A stretch of DNA of 64,000 nucleotides, from positions 29,557,066 through 29,621,065 of the forward strand of contig CAXKWD010000011.1 in assembly GCA_964059195.1 (NCBI GenBank), given 5' to 3'. Below are positions 1 through 11,640 of this stretch, piece after piece. The stretch's first letter is position 1; each line of letters opens with the position of its first letter. The translations under genes and the position numbers were made by a program. The notes under the pieces were generated by a model. That model made no database searches. It worked only from the letters and a program-made list of their open reading frames with translations, and had not been told where the DNA came from. The stretch is from Ectobius pallidus. Its lineage: Eukaryota > Arthropoda > Insecta > Blattodea > Ectobiidae.

Positions 1-483
1 TTAAGACAAAGTTCTTAGTTCCCCCGAAGCTCACTAGAAGAGCTGATTATACTCTTCTGAGCCGAATTCACGGCTCACCAACCAAATTAATAATTTGACA
101 CATTACTGAAGTTGTACGATTTTTCTACATTGTTCAAATGAAGTGACTGTATGGGGTCTATGTTAATGCAATTATCGGTGGTTTCCAAGCAGGAACCATG
201 ATTACACGTCGGTACATTGAATGTACTTCCGATTGGCACTGGATCTGTAGTTGTTGGAATATTTTAGCCATTCTGTTGTATTCTTTCCATCCATGATAAA
301 TTTATTGACAAATATCCAATTATTCATTGTTGTAGCTTGGTGTATCACTTCTTTAAGTCATTAATTGATCTTTTTTGTTCTGCAGACACTGATTTTAATT
401 GACTATTTTTTAAATCTTCTTCATCACTTTAAGATACTTTAATTATCTCACGTAGGAAACTTATTTCTTCCTGAGCGTCTTTT

Positions 484-687
484 TCAGTATCGTTCCTTTG
501 CGATGCACAGATATAGATGCAAAACCTTGAATCGGTTGGTGTTTTGTCTCTCTAAATTACCACACCGAAAATGACACCATTTGTCACAGAAAGTACAAAG
601 AACGTTGTTGACAACATCTCTTTTATAATTAGGACATTTCTGTTCTCGTGAAACAATGTGCAGTTTTCCACTGAATTCAAAGTCGTT
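484..687 (-). pseudogene. PHD-finger-like fragment, probably retroelement ORF1
   Basis: The minus strand is open for 67 codons without an obvious start. It holds a cysteine/histidine cluster, CTFCDKWCHFRC, preceded by a Cys-Pro and followed about 20 residues on by LYLC. This spacing resembles the Cys-x2-Cys, Trp-x-His-x2-Cys half of a PHD zinc finger. Past the stop, a +1 frame from about 484 down to 330 reads as an acidic, helix-prone stretch (EKDAQEEISFLREIIKV, then DEEDLKNSQLKSV), interrupted by one stop; this looks like a coiled coil. PHD-plus-coiled-coil ORF1 proteins occur in some insect non-LTR retrotransposons, and I infer a decayed ORF1 of that type. A broken host PHD gene is the alternative. 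Weak match at the edge of the window; the upstream part was not recognised. Confidence 0.4.
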
Positions 688-1743
688 CTATATTTCTTTC
701 AAACAATTTCTATCCTATTCCTGTCAAACCCTGTGTTTTTTCCTTGCGTTGGGAATCGTCAGGTCACGTTGAAGTTCAGGCATGAATATAATTAATTAGT
801 TAATACCTCGGGTTATAAAATGAAAATGGCACTATGTTCCCACTTTGTGTCGAGAATGACTCTGGTCTTTTATGGGTTCTATTCGTAGTGTATTTCAGAG
901 AATGTTGATAAGTGGTTTCGGATGCTATAGGAGAGTCTCAGAGAAGAGGTACGGTTTGGTAACGATGTTTCAGATGGTCTCGAGTTCTTGATCTACATGG
1001 AATTGAAAGAGAGACCTCAGTTTTCCATACACATGCTTTATCTCTAAACAAAGCCAGTAACTAACCCTCAAAACTATTAGAAGGTATGAAAATTGAGCAG
1101 CATTATAGGCCTAAGTTTACATTATTATCTTATTGCCATAAAAATCGATCAAAATTTATTTCCTTCAAGTTTAAAATGGGGAAATGTCTCTATTTCTTTT
1201 TAAATATATACCTCATACTTTTAAGTGATGGGTAGGCATATAACCTTTCGCAACACACAATTATTTTTCAAATGAGTATTAATAAAATTTATAAACATGT
1301 ATATTTTTGCAAATCTCTCGCTTTCGAGAAGCTTTGTTATGTACAAACAATATATAACTATTTTTTTTTTCGGAGGAGACCTTTTCCCAACCTTAGTGCT
1401 GTGTATTTCTGGCGAGTTAAGCAATGTTCTTAAAGAGTTTGTGGGTAAGTTATTATGGGGCTCTGGATGTATTTGCAATTTAAGTGATATTGCCATTATA
1501 AGTATATTAAAATCGTTTCCATTAAATTTAATTTTTGGCTTGTTAAAAGTCACGATATATACAGCAAAATGCTGACACCTGTCCTTAAGCGAGATAAGTC
1601 GCTCATGGTACGTGGGACCTGAGAACTCTTAGGTGAGTTATATTGCTTGTGGGAGTAAAGGTTTCCTCGAGCAGGGGAAATTTCTCTCTTCAATCAACTG
1701 CACTTCTTATCTACAAATCTTATAAAAACAAGGCTAATTAATC
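688..1743. other. AT-rich DNA without recognised feature
   Basis: I see no gene here. Two overlapping opposite-strand reading frames around 1221-1575 are AT-rich and match no family I know; each is the shadow of the other. Confidence 0.5.
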
Positions 1744-2414
1744 TACGAGAATGGATCAAAAAGGCACAATAATTTTTTTGCGGAATTGCGGCTGGGATGT
1801 TGAACTTTCACCAAGATGGAGTTTGAAGCTTTCACTACGGATGCTATTTTGTTCTCATGTGTAGCTCTAGCGAGAGAAGCGTGAACTATGAAACAAAGAT
1901 GTCGCGTATGTTACTGTCGTCCACTTGTGAAGAGCACCAAGGTGTAGTGCGATTTTTATGGTCTGAAAGGTATAACCCGAGTGAAATTCACAGGGATATG
2001 CGTGGCGTGAATGGGCCGTAGCAATGTCTCCAGGTGGTGTGCATTCTTCGAAGATGGTCATGATAACCTTTGTGATGCGCCACGTCCGTGAGAAAATCAA
2101 CAGTCCTGACCTGGCCCCGTCGGATTTTCATTAGTTTGGTCCCATGAAGAAATTCCTGGCCGGTAAACGCTTTGCGTCAGATGAAGAAGTGAAAATAGCA
2201 ATCCGCAGATGGGTATACTCCAGCTGAACGGACTTCTATGAACAGGGTATTTTGAAACTGGTATCACGGTGGGAGAAATGTGTTGAGGAACTTGGCGTCT
2301 ATACAGAAAAATAGACAAAAGATGTCCCTTCATGTGTGCATTTTTTTGTAATTGTACCGATTAAACGTTTTGTAAAAAAAAATACTGTGCCTTACTTTTC
2401 GATCCACCTTCGTA
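1744..2414 (+). mobile_element. Internally deleted mariner (DD34D) element
   Basis: A short Tc1/mariner-superfamily DNA transposon. The ends form imperfect terminal inverted repeats: left 1744-1772 (tacgagaatggatcaaaaa, then ggcacaata) and the complement of right 2383-2414 (tacgaaggtggatcgaaaag, then taaggcaca). Between them lies a degenerate transposase on the plus strand (1908-2314). The N-terminal helix-turn-helix region is recognisable (GVVRFLWSERYNPSEIH), then after a frame change WCAFFEDG and DAPRP, which match the second mariner helix-turn-helix. The sequence then jumps directly to the C-terminal SPDLAPSDFH motif containing the third catalytic aspartate region and continues to FYEQGILKLVSRWEKCVEEL and a stop at 2312. 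Most of the catalytic core is therefore missing, and two in-frame stops remain. It is non-autonomous. The overlapping minus-strand frames are antisense shadows. Confidence 0.85.
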
Positions 2415-3143
2415 TAAGCTTTGACACAGGGTTTATACGTTTATTAAATCCACCTTTCATTATGTAGACATATTTTGTAGCACCATCCTGGTAAAAACTT
2501 CAGCGGTCGTCTGTATAATCAAAAGTTGAAGCTGATTTACATAAACAGACAGTAATAGACAGAGTACATAAAAGGAAGAGGATTATTTTGAAGCGCATTG
2601 CTGAAATTTATATTGAGATTTTGAAAGCACTGACGACCACACCTTTTGTTAACAATGTAAACCTACAACATCTGTTGCACAGTTTATCTCATCAACACGA
2701 ACAAACAAGCCTTGTGTTGCCAACATGGCGGCGAGCGTTATCATCATACCTAATTACAAGTCACGACGGCAAACACAAATAATATAAAAAACAGGAAAAT
2801 AAATACGCAAAATATGACAGGACAAGATGGAGACAGTAAAATCAATAAGAGGCATTGTGTAAACACGTACACACACCCGTAGTATTCCGAGAAGACGAGA
2901 TGTTGTGTTTGTTTGTGTATTCTTGTTGTACAGGTGGCCTACCTTCCATTAAAGGCGGTCTTTACTGTTGACAATACAATCATATCTCGAAGTTAGATTT
3001 AGACTGGCCTCAGGGAACTTCCAGGTAAGAGATGATATCATTTTAGATCATATATCATTTTTCAATACATAATTTTCAAATAATTTTATTTTCGCAGTAA
3101 TTTGGTTCTGTATATCATTTAAGTATAATATTATTGTTTTGAC
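2415..3143. other. Unrecognised intergenic DNA
   Basis: No gene or element recognised. A 64-codon frame at 2588-2782 has no family resemblance. The region is flanked by a mariner remnant and a LINE 3' end. Confidence 0.45.
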
Positions 3144-3353
3144 AGATGGGCCTATGCAACCACGATCTGGGACCCAAGAAGAGGGAAAAGAAGAAGAGGG
3201 ATACCGAGAAGGAGATGGGCTCAGGACTTCATAGAAGTGATAGGACCTTAATGGTCACGAGTAGCAAGGGATAGGAGGGAGTGGAAAATCACAATTTTAG
3301 GTTTAGAATAAAATGTTGACATAATCTAGAAATTAAAAGTGAAGTGAAGTGAA
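3144..3353 (+). pseudogene. 5'-truncated non-LTR retrotransposon, reverse-transcriptase C-terminal end
   Basis: In the frame starting at 3144 the sequence reads WDPRRGKRRRGIPRRRW, then WAQDFIEVIG, a stop, and WSRVARDRREWK. This is the typical basic C-terminus of insect endonuclease/reverse-transcriptase polyproteins (GRP-x-RRW-x-DD, then W-x-x-A-x-DR-x-x-W). One in-frame TAA breaks it. Coding ends near 3293 and is followed by a short AT-rich 3' segment and a pentamer tail (aagtgaagtgaagtgaa, 3337-3353), the kind of simple repeat that ends many LINE copies. Everything 5' of the last 50 codons is missing, as expected from incomplete target-primed reverse transcription. Confidence 0.75.
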
Positions 3354-5024
3354 TCAGGGAAAAAGTACAGGACACTCATTCTAGACTCAAAATGGAACAC
3401 AAGCTACACACAGTAACTAACAGTTAAAGTAAAAGCTCAAATCCGAGCATGCACACAGGAAATAGCTCACCCCGTGTGTACAAACTGAGCTAGCCCTACC
3501 GAGAGTAGGAGGCCCTTGCCTGAAAAGGATTCAGTGGCTTTTTCTAATTATAATTCTAATTATTGTTTTGGGACAGTGGTGCAAAATCTAAAGTCAAGCC
3601 ATTTGAAATACTTCAAAAGAAAATTATAAAATATTGTTTAAAAGGATCTATTGATTATCTATTGAAACTTATGTATTCAGAAGTCAAAATAATTGAATGA
3701 TAGCAAATTTATCAAGTCACACTATTACCATTTTTTAAGTATGAATAGAGATGTAGGTAATTCAATTCATGCATGGAAGAAAAAATGAAGAAATAATGAT
3801 TCGTAGAGGCCAAATGTTTGTTGAGCGTTGGAACTAAACACAGTTTTAAAATTGGCTTAAAATTCGCAAAAAAACCTATTTTAACCACCCGAATCAGTAA
3901 AACAGTAAATAATAGTTCTTTTTAAATTTAAAATAAGAACCATTTTTAGAAAAATACCATTTAATATCCTTGCCTAAATAGTACTCGTTTCATCATTTTT
4001 AATAATTAATTTTGTAACATTTATGCAATTATTTTGTATTTTCTTATAACTGATAAGCTATACTGCATACGTGGGGTTACGTTGTTATGGAGTTAGTTGA
4101 AGCACTGCGCTGCAAAGCAAAACGTCCCGATGGGATAATAGGTACCTTTCAATAGACCAAATCCTTCTGGTAGCACTATTGCCCTATGGTCAACCTAAAA
4201 TAAATACTAGGAGGAATGCTGGGTATAAAGGTGGCCGATGAATAGCCTACTATTGACACCCTTACCATATTTATTTGTAGGATGTCTGTAAATATGGGAA
4301 TACCCATGGTAGGTCTATTGATCCTGGATGGTTGGTGTATAGGCAGCATGGTAGCAAGATGAAGATACGAATGACAGATGACTATGGATGAGCAAACTTA
4401 GTTAAAATTAAATTGTACAATTATTATGTATTGTTTGGTTGAGGGAAACCACAACACTGTTGAAAACGCTAGTGGAAAAACACACGAGACTTCAGGCCTT
4501 CTCGGCGCTGATTACACTAGTCAACAAATTTCAACTTTTTGTCTGCCACAAGGACAAAAACAGGTCATTTTATATAAATCAGACCGCCTGAACACGAAAA
4601 TGGCATTAAAAAGTCCGTAACACGTAACGTTTTCGTGTGACAGAACCGAGTTCGATTCCAGCAAAAAATATAGAAAATTTAGTTTAATTTAAACATAATT
4701 CTAAAAATGGCACAAGTATATTAATTTAATTATAGAATTATGTTATAAAATGCCTTACTTTTACATATGAGGTAATATAAAAGGAATAAATTGATGCTAC
4801 TATTGACAAATTGAATTTCACCCTCAGTAAAATGTAATAAAATGACGTAATTTTTGCTATAAAGTAAACAATTTGAAATTGTGACTTGGAATTAAGAAAT
4901 CCTAAGAATTAATAGTCAAAAACCCTTTGTAGTACTACTTAGTAACTTAAACATGCAGGATAGGGATTATAAATGTGACGGCTACTTTTAGTTTTAAGAT
5001 TTACAGTTAATTCTTCCTCTTGTA
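3354..5024. other. AT-rich DNA without recognised feature
   Basis: No gene recognised. Around 4640-4660 the string gagttcgattcca resembles a tRNA B-box, but no A-box or tRNA fold accompanies it. Reading frames at 4426-4620 and 5029-5226 have no independent support; the second is antisense to the pseudogene that follows. Confidence 0.45.
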
Positions 5025-6157
5025 GTGTGTGTCAGTCTCCCTAACAAAAACCAGCAATAGGCACCCATCATGTGAGGATCCCGTCTACATTGATATCTCT
5101 GCTCTATTTTTTAATGTCCTGGTGAAATCTTTCCCCTTGCTCATCACTGACAGCACCCAAATTCTCAGGGAAAAATTCCAGGTGCAAAAGGAGAAAATGA
5201 ATTTTCAGAGACATTCTGCATCCTAGTTGTTTGTAACTCTCCAGAAGTTCTTGAACCAATTATCGGCAATCTTCTGCTTTATTATTTCCCAGAAACCCAT
5301 TCACTACCTCAGAAAAGGCCTTCCAGGCTGTGTAACAATACTGCTTTGAGACTTGCTTTCAAGGAATCAATAAACAATCTCCATTCATCAGGGACAAGTT
5401 GAAATCCAAACTCATCCATTAAACCGTCTATATTTATACATGCACAAAGGGCATTTTCCATTACATAATAACCAGAAAATTGTTCATGTCTCTTCCTGAA
5501 AAAAGAAATTTTAGTACTGGGGGAAAGTAGATTCCATTCTTGAAGTCGCGATCCAAGCACTTCAGCCTGGTACTTCGTGAGATACTCGTACATATCTCTA
5601 CCTAAGACGTTCAGTCTGGATTGATTAATCAGGAGGGGTTTCTTTTTATGTTCAGGGCTATAGTTTGGATCAGAGGAAGTGGATGGTTTCGGTAACTCAT
5701 CTGCTTGTTCTTCTCCTGGAGAGGACTCTTCTAACTGTGTAGGTGGACTAGGGATTGGGAGTTCAGTCCCATGTGGAACAGGTCTTATAGCAGATGGAAC
5801 ATTGGGACACTCGATATTAGATTTTGTCCTTTTAGAATGTCCTCCAATTTTTGTTAAGCAAAAATAACAATCTTGTGCATGGCTAGTTGGTTCACGCCAG
5901 ACCACTGGGACCGCGAAAGGCATAGTGCGGGTTTTGTCACCATTTTCCCACTTAATTAGATTTCAATAACATGTTATACAGTACACGTTCGGGGCCCACA
6001 CTTTGTCTTCATCACCAACACGACATCCAAAATAACTGTAGTACGCCTCATTTAATGTTTCTGTTAAAGATCGATGTTGATTTTTAATAGAAAACTGTCC
6101 ACGCACGTAACAGAAAGTATTTGGCGAATTAACACACCCACGGCGTAATTTCTTCAT
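5025..6157 (-). pseudogene. Broken copy of a multicopy arthropod gene family of unknown function
   Basis: The minus strand carries a recognisable but broken copy of an uncharacterised protein family that I know as repeated, mostly intronless copies in insect genomes. The start is ATG at 6157 (MKKLRRGCVNSPNTFCYV). The frame runs through YFGCRVGDEDKVWAPN and CITCY, meets one in-frame TGA (5963-5965) and continues in the same frame through MPFAVPVVWREPTSHAQDCY and LPSAIRPVPHGTEL-like residues to EWRLFIDSLKASLKAVLLHS near 5330. There it jumps, with a frame change, to the C-terminal part (AFSEVVNGFLGNNKAED, GAVSDEQGERFHQDI, then AYCWFLL) ending near 5025. From memory, about 120 residues of the family are missing at the junction. 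The paired cysteines (FCYV, CITC, DCYFC) suggest zinc binding; the second cysteine of the first pair appears replaced by arginine. The function is unknown; a mobile-element origin is plausible. Not functional here. Confidence 0.8.
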
Positions 6158-7984
6158 TGCAGTGAAAATTAAAACTACAGGCAGCAAAACTCGCAACACT
6201 TTTCAGAGGCACAGCCAAATTCAAACTAAACAAAAAAAACCTGAACATTTCATCATGACACCCTATCTCACCCCATACACTCAGGCATTTCCTATCCGCC
6301 AAGCACTTCACTAATCCCTACCTCAAAAGGTACCGCACATCCCTATGCCTCTTTAGGTATGTAAGAATGGACAAATTGTTGTGCAAACTGGCTTTAAGAA
6401 AGATAATAAAGCTCCACAATTGGTTAATAATTATAATAATTTTTGTATACTAGTTATAATTATAAAAGAAGAGATTGTAATAATTATTACTACTACTTTT
6501 TCATGTTTTTAGATATATTTTAGTGATTTCCTAAAAATTTGAGGGTGATGGAACATTTTAATGTTCATATTCGTAAATAACACATAAAACTTGATCTGAT
6601 ACACATAGTTTCAACCATGTGGCAAAAAACTTGTTAACTAGTGTTATTAATAATAGTTTTACGCGGTATAAGAAGAGTCAAGGGTCTAAAATATGTACGA
6701 TTTTGGACGCTGCCATCTCTGCGGACGTTTCTGAGGTAGCAGCCGAATGCTCGGATGATTTAAAACCCTTAACTCGACTTATAGCCCCCGAAACTGATAT
6801 TCACAATTCATGAATTATTTTATATAAAAATTTTCACGTTATTATGTTGTACAGTCATCCGTGAATTCTCAATGGTGCTACGTCACCTGCGCACCTCAGT
6901 CTGAGCGATTTAATAACTGTTGCAATATGTTGTGAATGATGTATAATAAATATTTTATCACCCTGAAGTATTCCCCACTGCCCTGCAAAATCGTATCCCT
7001 CGGGCCAAACACAGTTTTGAATAATTGGTTGACGAACGTTTTAATTATATTCTAATGCCAAAGGTTAAATAGACCTACCATGGGTCACTACATATACTGT
7101 CTACTTCGCGCGTATATCCAAGTTTTGATCTGACCTGATAACGTGCAAGAATTTGTTTCAAACCCTCTAAACCATAGACCTATAGCCATATTGCAATGAA
7201 TAGGCAATACCCTTATTAGGCCTACTTGCTGTTGCAATTCCTGTAGGTATATACGCAGAAAAATCGTTGAAATTTTCTCAACTACACAACTTAGGCCTAC
7301 ATGCTTTTATCTTGCCTTATTAATTAAGCACCTGAAACTGGGAAATAGCAGGTTCGTAATTCCATATAACAAGAAGAGCAATTCAAAACATTGTATTGTG
7401 TTGCCATCTTTTTGGGCCCTCCACCATTCCCGGAGCCCTCGACCATAGGTCCTAACAACTATGTATGTCCTAAATCATGGAAACATGTGTTGAATTGGCT
7501 GTTTGCTTCAGCGCTAAGAATATCTCACTGCTTACGAGGGTTCACCTTTAGCGGCTAGGATACTGGGGCAATTGCCCATACTGTGTTGCCATCTATTAAT
7601 AATTCCTTTATTGCAACCGAATAATCATATTATGATGATGAACCAAGCAATAGTGGAAGAGAGAGGTCATGGGAGCACCCCCCCCCCCAATAAAAAAAAA
7701 AAAAAACTTGCCTCAACTCGTTTTGCTCACCTCAAATTCTACTTGGATCCGCCAGGATTCGTGGCGGAAGGCGGGTGGTCTACCCACTTAGTCATGGGTT
7801 GCCACCTATTAAGAATAGCCGATATGCTTGTAAGCGAAAATGTTGATATGCAATGTTTTAATTCGAACTGATGCTAATCTCATCAAAATGGCGCATCTTC
7901 CCAGCCTTATACAGTTACGGCAATGATTTATATAAGAATATTCATATGAGCTGTCCTTTATTAATCTGAATTCTAATCGTGAAA
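6158..7984. other. Unrecognised DNA with homopolymer runs
   Basis: No gene recognised. It contains a C-run followed directly by an A-run at 7678-7706 and a small hairpin (ccgcca ... tggcgg) near 7749-7767. The reading frame at 7572-7871 runs through these homopolymers and is not convincing. Confidence 0.45.
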
Positions 7985-8235
7985 TCCACCGCTCTTCTCA
8001 TGCAGCGGGTCTGGGTTCGAATCCTGGTCGGGACAAGTTACCTAGACGGGGTTTTCTGGGGTTTTTCCTCACCTGTACGACAAATGTCGGATAACTTTAG
8101 GCCTTTGTGGTCCCCGGATACCATCTGGCTGTCATTATCATCTTCATCCCATCCTCGCCTTGTTCAGAGTGAATGTGTGTGTGTATCAATGGTGTGTTTC
8201 GTCCTATGTGTTCGTGTTGTCTAATGTACGTTTTT
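7985..8235 (+). mobile_element. tRNA-derived SINE, copy 1
   Basis: The head has a perfect RNA polymerase III B-box (gggttcgaatcctgg, about 8021-8035) following a stem-like ccgctcttctcatgcagcgg, so it derives from a tRNA. The body reads gggacaagttacctaga, a T/G-rich stretch, cctttgtggtcccc, then tcattatcatcttcatccca and a (gt)n-rich 3' end. The same order of blocks recurs at 23025-23268, which shows that this is a dispersed family and not a single oddity. SINEs are transcribed from the internal A/B-box promoter and mobilised by LINE proteins. Ends are approximate and no target-site duplication was found. Confidence 0.75.
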
Positions 8236-8931
8236 CTCGAACGTCTTTTTAATTTATTCTGTTTTTAAGTCTAACAAATCGGTATTTTTTCTGAACTCTG
8301 TTCGGAATAGGCGGATTTTCGGAACAGCGGGACTCTTACTGTATTCAAAAAGTACACATTACGTTGCCTATGATATATTATTCTGATCCAATATCAAGAA
8401 GATTCAGAAGAAAATGATGATAACGCAATCTGATAAACTATCATGCATTACTGTGGAAATGATTGGAGTTTGCGAGCACTATACTTGTTCCGTGCAAGCT
8501 GTAGACTTCACCTTGCCCATTCGCCTCCTTTACTGAAATACCTATTAATTTAGATAAGGGGAGCAAGTGGCACAAACAATTGCCAGGATTTGGGAAGGAT
8601 TTTGTCGCGCTTGTGTAATTACATTCTCAGTGAATGGACTCGCGCTATATTGGCACATGACCTCCCTCCATTGTTAAGTAGATGGCTGCAATACCAACCT
8701 TGAGAGACACCCACAAATGTTATTATACCTCCATTTGCAAATCTCCAGGCAATAAGAGACTCGGTCCTCCGCCGTGCAGATGCTCCTGGATTTCAGCCAG
8801 AGCCAGTCTCAAAGCAATTTCTGATTTCGAAAAAGGTGTTATGCACCACTTAGAATGCAAGGGGCGATACCTACTTTAAACTTGAACCAATAATAAGTAA
8901 CACCACGCTGCAGTGGCCCCTACTTCTATAG
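8236..8931. other. Unrecognised DNA
   Basis: No gene recognised. A 65-codon frame at 8682-8879 in a slightly GC-richer patch matches no family I know. Confidence 0.4.
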
Positions 8932-9205
8932 CAGTGTTTCTCAAAACGTGGTCCGGGAAGCAAAGGTGGTCCTAGAGGTCTCCGGCAGACCGCTAAATTG
9001 AGGAGATATTCTATAGATTCTCATCTTTCACATTATAGTTTATGGACACTTTTCCCGGGCTTCTGACCAGGTAGCTGTTTGGAGAATTTCCAAAGTTTAA
9101 GGGCCGATCTGAGGGTCCGTTATCAAGCCTCCGTTCATCCCAAAAACTTCGGAATTTCTCAAACAATCACCTGGTTAGAAACCCGGGAAAATATTCTATA
9201 TTGAC
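8932..9205. mobile_element. hAT-like MITE fragment with internal hairpin
   Basis: The string cagtgtttctcaaaacgtgg at 8932 resembles the CAGTG-TTTCTCAAA terminus common to many hAT-superfamily MITEs. About 115 bp further on an imperfect inverted repeat of about 50 bp begins: left arm 9049-9098 (cccgggcttctgaccagg ...) and right arm 9142-9192 (... cctggttagaaacccggg), with roughly ten mismatches. I did not find a matching right terminus or an 8-bp target duplication, so the hAT label is tentative and the element may be broken or a composite. Confidence 0.45.
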
Positions 9206-10534
9206 AGCGCCAAGAAAAGTTCAAAATACATTTCACATTATAGCTGCCAAACAGATAAACAATAAATTGAAGAAGTTGCTTCTAATCTCGAATTAAATAA
9301 TTTATTATAGTTTATTGTGTTATTATCCCTTACTAAGATGAGATACATCGATTTTACTTTAGTATCACGCAAAACTCCCTTACATCACATTGGAATTCTC
9401 TCTCTCTCTTTACCTCAGTTCTATCTCTCCCTTTTAGGGACATTTAAGCGACCCACCTCTTACAGGGCCGCGACCTGTCGGGAGAACAATCAACAGACGT
9501 TTATAGGAAATGTGACGCCTACTACAACACGAAAGCTTTCCATGAATATGGTACCAGAAAATAATAAACTTGAGGTCTACTTTTTATAATTAAATGTTTT
9601 GAATGTTTTTCCAAATCGTAGATTAGTTACTTTTTTTATTTGTTATTTTATTGGAAAACTTTAAGCTATGTAGCTTAAAAATAAAACTAATGTTGTTCTT
9701 TTGTTGCCCAACCAATAAAATAAGAGTATAAAACAATTAAAACCCAAAACATAAGAAGTTTAAAATTAACAGAACAAAATGGAAGAATCTAAAAGATTGA
9801 AAGAAAACTTACGAGTACCTTAAATACCATTATATATTTTTTTATTTTATTGGCCAATATGAAATTACCCAGGGTTCCTCAGACGTAGGCCCCTGGACAA
9901 ACTACAAGTCTTACATTTACAATTTGTACAATAATTAATTAACTATTTCTTTTCATTTGGCGGTAAAGTGTTTCTTGCGTCCATATCCACAAACCACAAT
10001 TACAGTCCTTAATATGCAAAAACTAGTGAGAAGACATAAAAATTGAAAAAAAAAAAAGATACAAAGTTGCCTTTCGCGTCAGCTGATTGTCGTAGTTGTC
10101 GTCTACGAGAGATGGCAGGCTGTAGCAGGTTATGGCGTCGATCAAATTGAACGCTATATTATGGTTGATTTCTTGAAACTAACGGATTTGTACAACACGA
10201 ATTGAATTCACTTTAGCATTTTATTAAAATTAACACGAACAGAATTGATTTTATTTTAAATACAGGCTATTTATTATGCAGTTTTTAGCTGCTACTCTCA
10301 AATCTCAAATCGTCCCGTGTTCGAAAATAATTAAGCAATATCACACAGATGCCGAAATGAGAAAGAGTATCGAAATGAGTGTCATTAACAAGTTGCCCCA
10401 TAATGCAAAAACTGTTACTGTGAAAAGATTTGAATATGTTGTGTCTAACTGGTGAAAAAACAAAGCTTTTTATTCAGTACAGGAATTCTTGGAAAATAAA
10501 TTATGGGATATGTGTTTTTAATTTTTAAAATACT
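9206..10534. other. Unrecognised AT-rich DNA
   Basis: No gene recognised. A short open stretch near 10355-10455 (INKLPHNAKTVTVKRFEYVV) looks slightly protein-like but I could not assign it. It may be the coding tail of an old retroelement. Confidence 0.4.
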
Positions 10535-10634
10535 TTATTCTTGTGACATTGCCAATTGTTGTAGTTATTTTATTCTTGTGAAATTGCCAATTGTTTGTAG
10601 TAACTTAACGACAGAATAAATTATTATTATTATG

Positions 10635-10667
<33 letters not shown>
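10535..10667 (+). repeat. Likely LINE 3' UTR with duplicated segment and (TTA)n tail
   Basis: A segment of about 31 bp (ttattcttgtgacattgcca ...) at 10535-10565 is repeated almost exactly at 10570-10601. The sequence then runs into a (TTA)n microsatellite at 10620-10667. A short AT-rich block ending in a trinucleotide array is typical of LINE 3' ends elsewhere in this window, so I infer a 3' UTR remnant on the plus strand. Confidence 0.45.
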
Positions 10668-11509
10668 CTGTTACGTCACACGTTATAAGCATATTATAGT
10701 ATGGTCGACCAAAAAATGAATTTTCAATTAGCTGCATCTCACTCACAAAATCTTACAGCGCAGCCGTCGCATCACTGTATTGTACTCAAGTACATAGAAC
10801 TACAGTGTGATTTAAACAACCTGCGACTTGTGATAATTAATGAAGGGGTAAATTTTCATGGCAATATTGAACCTAAGCGAGAGTTTTGCTACTTGGAAGG
10901 TTATTAAACAGCTGACAAAACCTCTAATACAAGAAATACAACGTAATACAACGCAACTCTCTCAATTCTTCGCTTCGAGTGAAATGTCTCAAGTCGCAGG
11001 TTATTTAAATCAGACTGTAGCTCAATTTCTGACTTAATTCAGTAATTAAAATTACCTTCCATGTAGCAGTTTTTATTACTGTTGTGCCAGGAATAGTCTT
11101 CAGAACACTTTATGTTGTTCTGAGTCAGGGGAAACGACCGGAATACTTATCGTAACGACCTTGATCTCCGTACAGTCCTTAGCAACCATTTAACATGTGT
11201 TTGTGATGCTTGAGGTATCACCCCTTACTGTGGCACATCACGCGTTATGAGATATGTAGGCCTATCACGGCGAACCGAGCTTCAAACATTGGTGAACAGC
11301 GGACAAGTCACGGAGACTCCCTTAAATGAACCAATTCATTACCAGACTGCCCCAAGGTCAGTTTTTACACATCTACGTCTACCTCTGGAATCGATAGCTA
11401 ATAGATGTGCATGTCTCAGACTTAAGAATAAGTTCAGAATCCAATTTGATATTATGCAAGGTGCGATACATTCATAGATACTCAAGATGACACGTAACAG
11501 TAAACTCCG
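10668..11509. other. Unrecognised DNA
   Basis: No gene recognised. Frames at 10701-10907 and 11247-11477 have no family resemblance. Confidence 0.4.
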
Positions 11510-11640
11510 TGGCGCTACATCCCTGGAGGGACTTGGCCTACCACCCGACCGCTGCGTCATCTACCACAGGCAGACGGCAGGATTGGGGGCATGTGGTCAG
11601 CATCCCGACACCCACAGCCGTTAGGGGTGGTTTTCATGAA
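11510..11640 (-). mobile_element. tRNA-derived SINE tail, partial copy
   Basis: This block (taaactccgtggcgctacat, then gggacttggcctaccac, ggcaggattgggggcatgtg and gacacccacagccgttaggg) matches the 3' half of the complete minus-strand SINE at 24583-24882 with few differences. The tRNA-like head is absent here, so it is a truncated copy. The minus-strand reading frame over this block is not a gene. Confidence 0.75.

Noticed and set aside
2097..2333. 78-codon minus-strand frame
   Set aside because: Antisense of the mariner C-terminal remnant.
4303..7087. About 17 bp shared in inverted orientation (aatagacctaccatggg) at 4303-4320 and 7070-7087, flanking the multicopy gene remnant
   Set aside because: Homology does not extend beyond the short word, and similar tagg[ct]ctat words are abundant here, so I do not accept it as element termini without other copies.
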